Assembly: GCA_002423615.1 (NCBI GenBank)
Contig: DIKO01000036.1
Location: 1 to 5,867, forward strand
Source: Desulfobacteraceae bacterium UBA5616
Lineage (GTDB): Bacteria > Desulfobacterota > Desulfobacteria > Desulfobacterales > UBA5616
Direction of reading: 5' to 3'
Length of the DNA: 5,867 nt
In this document: positions 4,707-5,867 of the stretch, piece after piece
Layout: the number at the start of each line of letters is the position of its first letter
How positions within the stretch are numbered: position 1 is the first letter of the stretch
The notes under the pieces: model-generated
Database searches by the model: none
What the model was told of the DNA's origin: nothing
The model's input: only the letters and a program-made list of their open reading frames with translations
Made by a program: the position numbers and the translations under genes

Positions 4707-5638
4707 TCGTATTAAACAGCATATTTCCGGTTTTTGCCATAATTTTCATGGGCATCGTTCTGAAAAGAATTCGATTGACCCAGGAAGTATTTTTATCCGC
4801 CGCGGATCGGTTGATTTATTATGCCTTTTTCCCCCTGCTCCTGTTCTGGAAGATCGGCCGGTCCTCCACCATCGAAATTGACTGGGCATTCTGCGGCGCC
4901 TGTATTTCAGCCGTCATCAGCATTTATGGGGTGAGCCTGGTCTGCATCAAAATTTTCAAAGTGGGGGATTTCCAGGCCGGCACCTTTTCCCAGAGCTGCA
5001 TCCGCTTTAACACCTATATCGGAATCGCCATTGTGATGAACGCTGCCGGAGAGCGGGGAATTCTTCTATTCGGCGTGTTGATCGGCTTCATGATCCCCTT
5101 GATCAATGTCCTGTCGGTGGCGACCTTGATCTGGTATTCGGGGAAGCATTATCCTTCCGCCCAGCGAAACCGGATACTTGCCAGGGCGCTATTTTCCAAT
5201 CCCCTCATTCTTGGGTGTATTGCCGGGATTGTGTATGCCTATACCGTGGGCCGTTTTCCGGCTTTTATCGACAATACATTCGAGCTGGCCGGATCATTGA
5301 CCCTTCCCCTCGCCCTGATTTCCATCGGGGGGGGCCTGACTTTTTCCGGTATTCAAAAGCACTATCCCCAGGCGCTTATCGCATCCATTCTCAAGCTGCT
5401 GGTGCTGCCTTTAACCGGATACGGCTTTCTGACCCTGTTCAATGTCGGGGGCCTGTCCCTTTTTGTGGGAATGATTTATTTTTCCCTTCCCACGTCAAGC
5501 GTTATCTATATATTGTCGGGTCAGTTGAACAGCGATATCGACCTCGCCTACACGTCCATTGTGGTATCGACAATATTCTCGGCCATCTCCATGACCGTAG
5601 CGCTCACCGGATTTAAAATTCTGGCGGGCGGTCCATAA
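4703..5638 (+). CDS. AEC-family (auxin efflux carrier type) membrane transporter
   Basis: A 311-residue inner-membrane carrier, normal length for bacterial AEC/BART-type proteins, some of which move malonate, malate or other small carboxylates; the substrate here is unknown. I count about ten hydrophobic segments (near 3-20, 29-51, 61-85, 100-115, 119-145, 165-182, 195-212, 223-246, 248-272, 283-308), split by a hydrophilic linker at 146-161. Family landmarks are the broken-helix motif RFNTYIGIAI (101-110), SNPLILG (165-171), LPLALISIGGGL (201-212) and the second-half LPTSSVIYIL. The start must be TTG 4703, because TGA (4700-4702) directly precedes it in frame and MIVLNSIFPVF is a typical AEC opening. 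No good Shine-Dalgarno sequence precedes it; the overlapping leader ORF at 4677 may supply ribosomes. It is divergent from usp copy 2, and a short possible gene remnant follows 22 bases downstream. Confidence 0.9.
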   Translation: MIVLNSIFPVFAIIFMGIVLKRIRLTQEVFLSAADRLIYYAFFPLLLFWKIGRSSTIEIDWAFCGACISAVISIYGVSLVCIKIFKVGDFQAGTFSQSCIRFNTYIGIAIVMNAAGERGILLFGVLIGFMIPLINVLSVATLIWYSGKHYPSAQRNRILARALFSNPLILGCIAGIVYAYTVGRFPAFIDNTFELAGSLTLPLALISIGGGLTFSGIQKHYPQALIASILKLLVLPLTGYGFLTLFNVGGLSLFVGMIYFSLPTSSVIYILSGQLNSDIDLAYTSIVVSTIFSAISMTVALTGFKILAGGP

Positions 5639-5660
5639 CCTCAAAACAGGGAGCCTATCG

Positions 5661-5726
5661 ATGATGGAAGATAAAAGACCGTGGATCCGCCATTTGGACT
5701 ACCAGGAGCCTGCCACTTCCCGATAA
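5661..5726 (+). pseudogene. 21-codon ORF resembling the N-terminus of a long-chain acyl-CoA ligase
   Basis: AGGGAG (5648-5653) lies 7 bases before an ATG that opens a 21-residue frame, MMEDKRPWIRH followed by LDYQEPATSR, ending in TAA. The pattern PW-x2-H-x-D-x3-P is how many FadD-type acyl-CoA ligases begin. The following bases continue in no frame as a ligase, and a strong promoter lies just downstream, so this looks like the leftover 5' end of a gene that once followed the transporter in an operon (gap 22 bases). It could instead be a genuine small protein or a chance frame; the resemblance is from memory and short. Confidence 0.35.
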
Positions 5727-5757
5727 AAATTACATGAAGTCCCCATCATAGGACCCG

Positions 5758-5786
5758 TTGACAAAGGGGTTGAAAATCCTTAAAAT
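5758..5786 (+). promoter_or_regulatory. Near-consensus sigma-70 promoter pointing out of the window
   Basis: A perfect TTGACA (5758-5763) and TAAAAT (5781-5786, 5/6) are exactly 17 bases apart. Transcription would begin near 5793 and run through an AT-rich leader of at least 75 bases, so the gene it serves starts beyond 5867. It also marks the end of the transporter unit. Confidence 0.68.
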
Positions 5787-5828
5787 AATTTATTAAAGAT
5801 TAAGTTTATTGTATAAGTTATCAAATAG

Positions 5829-5848
5829 TTACAACATATATTATGTAA
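5829..5848. repeat. 20-bp imperfect dyad in the AT-rich leader
   Basis: TTACA (5829-5833) and TGTAA (5844-5848) are inverted around ten bases of which six also pair, so 8 of 10 positions are symmetric. It lies about 36-56 bases after the predicted start of the 5758-5786 promoter. Its size and symmetry fit a site for a dimeric helix-turn-helix regulator, but AT-rich sequence makes chance dyads common. Confidence 0.3.
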
Positions 5849-5867
5849 ATATTCGTCTAACCCCGTT

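Noticed and set aside
1..5867. CRISPR array, transposon ends, tRNA or rRNA genes, toxin-antitoxin or defence cassette
   Set aside because: I saw no spaced direct repeats, terminal inverted repeats with a transposase, cloverleaf-like sequence or nuclease/helicase genes anywhere in the window.

Overview
The window is bacterial chromosomal DNA of intermediate GC content. It is gene-dense and has no RNA gene, insertion sequence, phage gene or CRISPR array that I can see. The style points to an anaerobic or microaerophilic Gram-negative bacterium, most likely of the Desulfobacterota (former Deltaproteobacteria). The reasons are a ferredoxin-nitroreductase fusion, two stand-alone UspA-type proteins, a class I acyl-CoA ligase and a VKOR-type quinone-linked thiol oxidoreductase side by side. 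This assignment is inference from gene content, not from a marker gene.

Layout. 1-1637 (+): an AMP-forming acyl-CoA ligase whose start lies outside the window. 1653-2105 (-): a universal stress protein, convergent with the ligase. 2106-2526: a 421-base intergenic region with promoter-like elements for the genes on both sides and several dyads. 2527-3360 (+): a ferredoxin-nitroreductase fusion, apparently ended by an intrinsic terminator that overlaps its stop codon. 3361-3513: a regulatory leader with promoter-like elements and palindromes. 3514-4146 (+): a VKOR-family membrane protein starting with TTG and lacking a thioredoxin domain. 4190-4585 (-): a second, divergent UspA protein with a near-consensus sigma-70 promoter. 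4677-4706 (+): a nine-codon leader ORF overlapping the TTG start of an AEC-family membrane transporter (4703-5638, +). 5661-5726 (+): a 21-codon ORF with a good ribosome binding site that resembles the start of a long-chain acyl-CoA ligase. 5758-5786 (+): a near-consensus promoter firing out of the window through an AT-rich leader.

How the genes relate. They do not form one operon: strands alternate and most genes seem to carry their own promoter. The shared theme is redox and stress physiology (two Usp proteins, an Fe-S flavoenzyme, a quinone-linked disulfide former) beside organic acid handling (CoA ligase, carboxylate/auxin-type carrier). I see no clear new defence or mobile system. The most interesting signals are the overlapping leader ORF of the transporter, the cysteine-to-aspartate change in the ferredoxin domain, the orphan VKOR with a dyad over its promoter, and the possible remnant gene at the 3' end.
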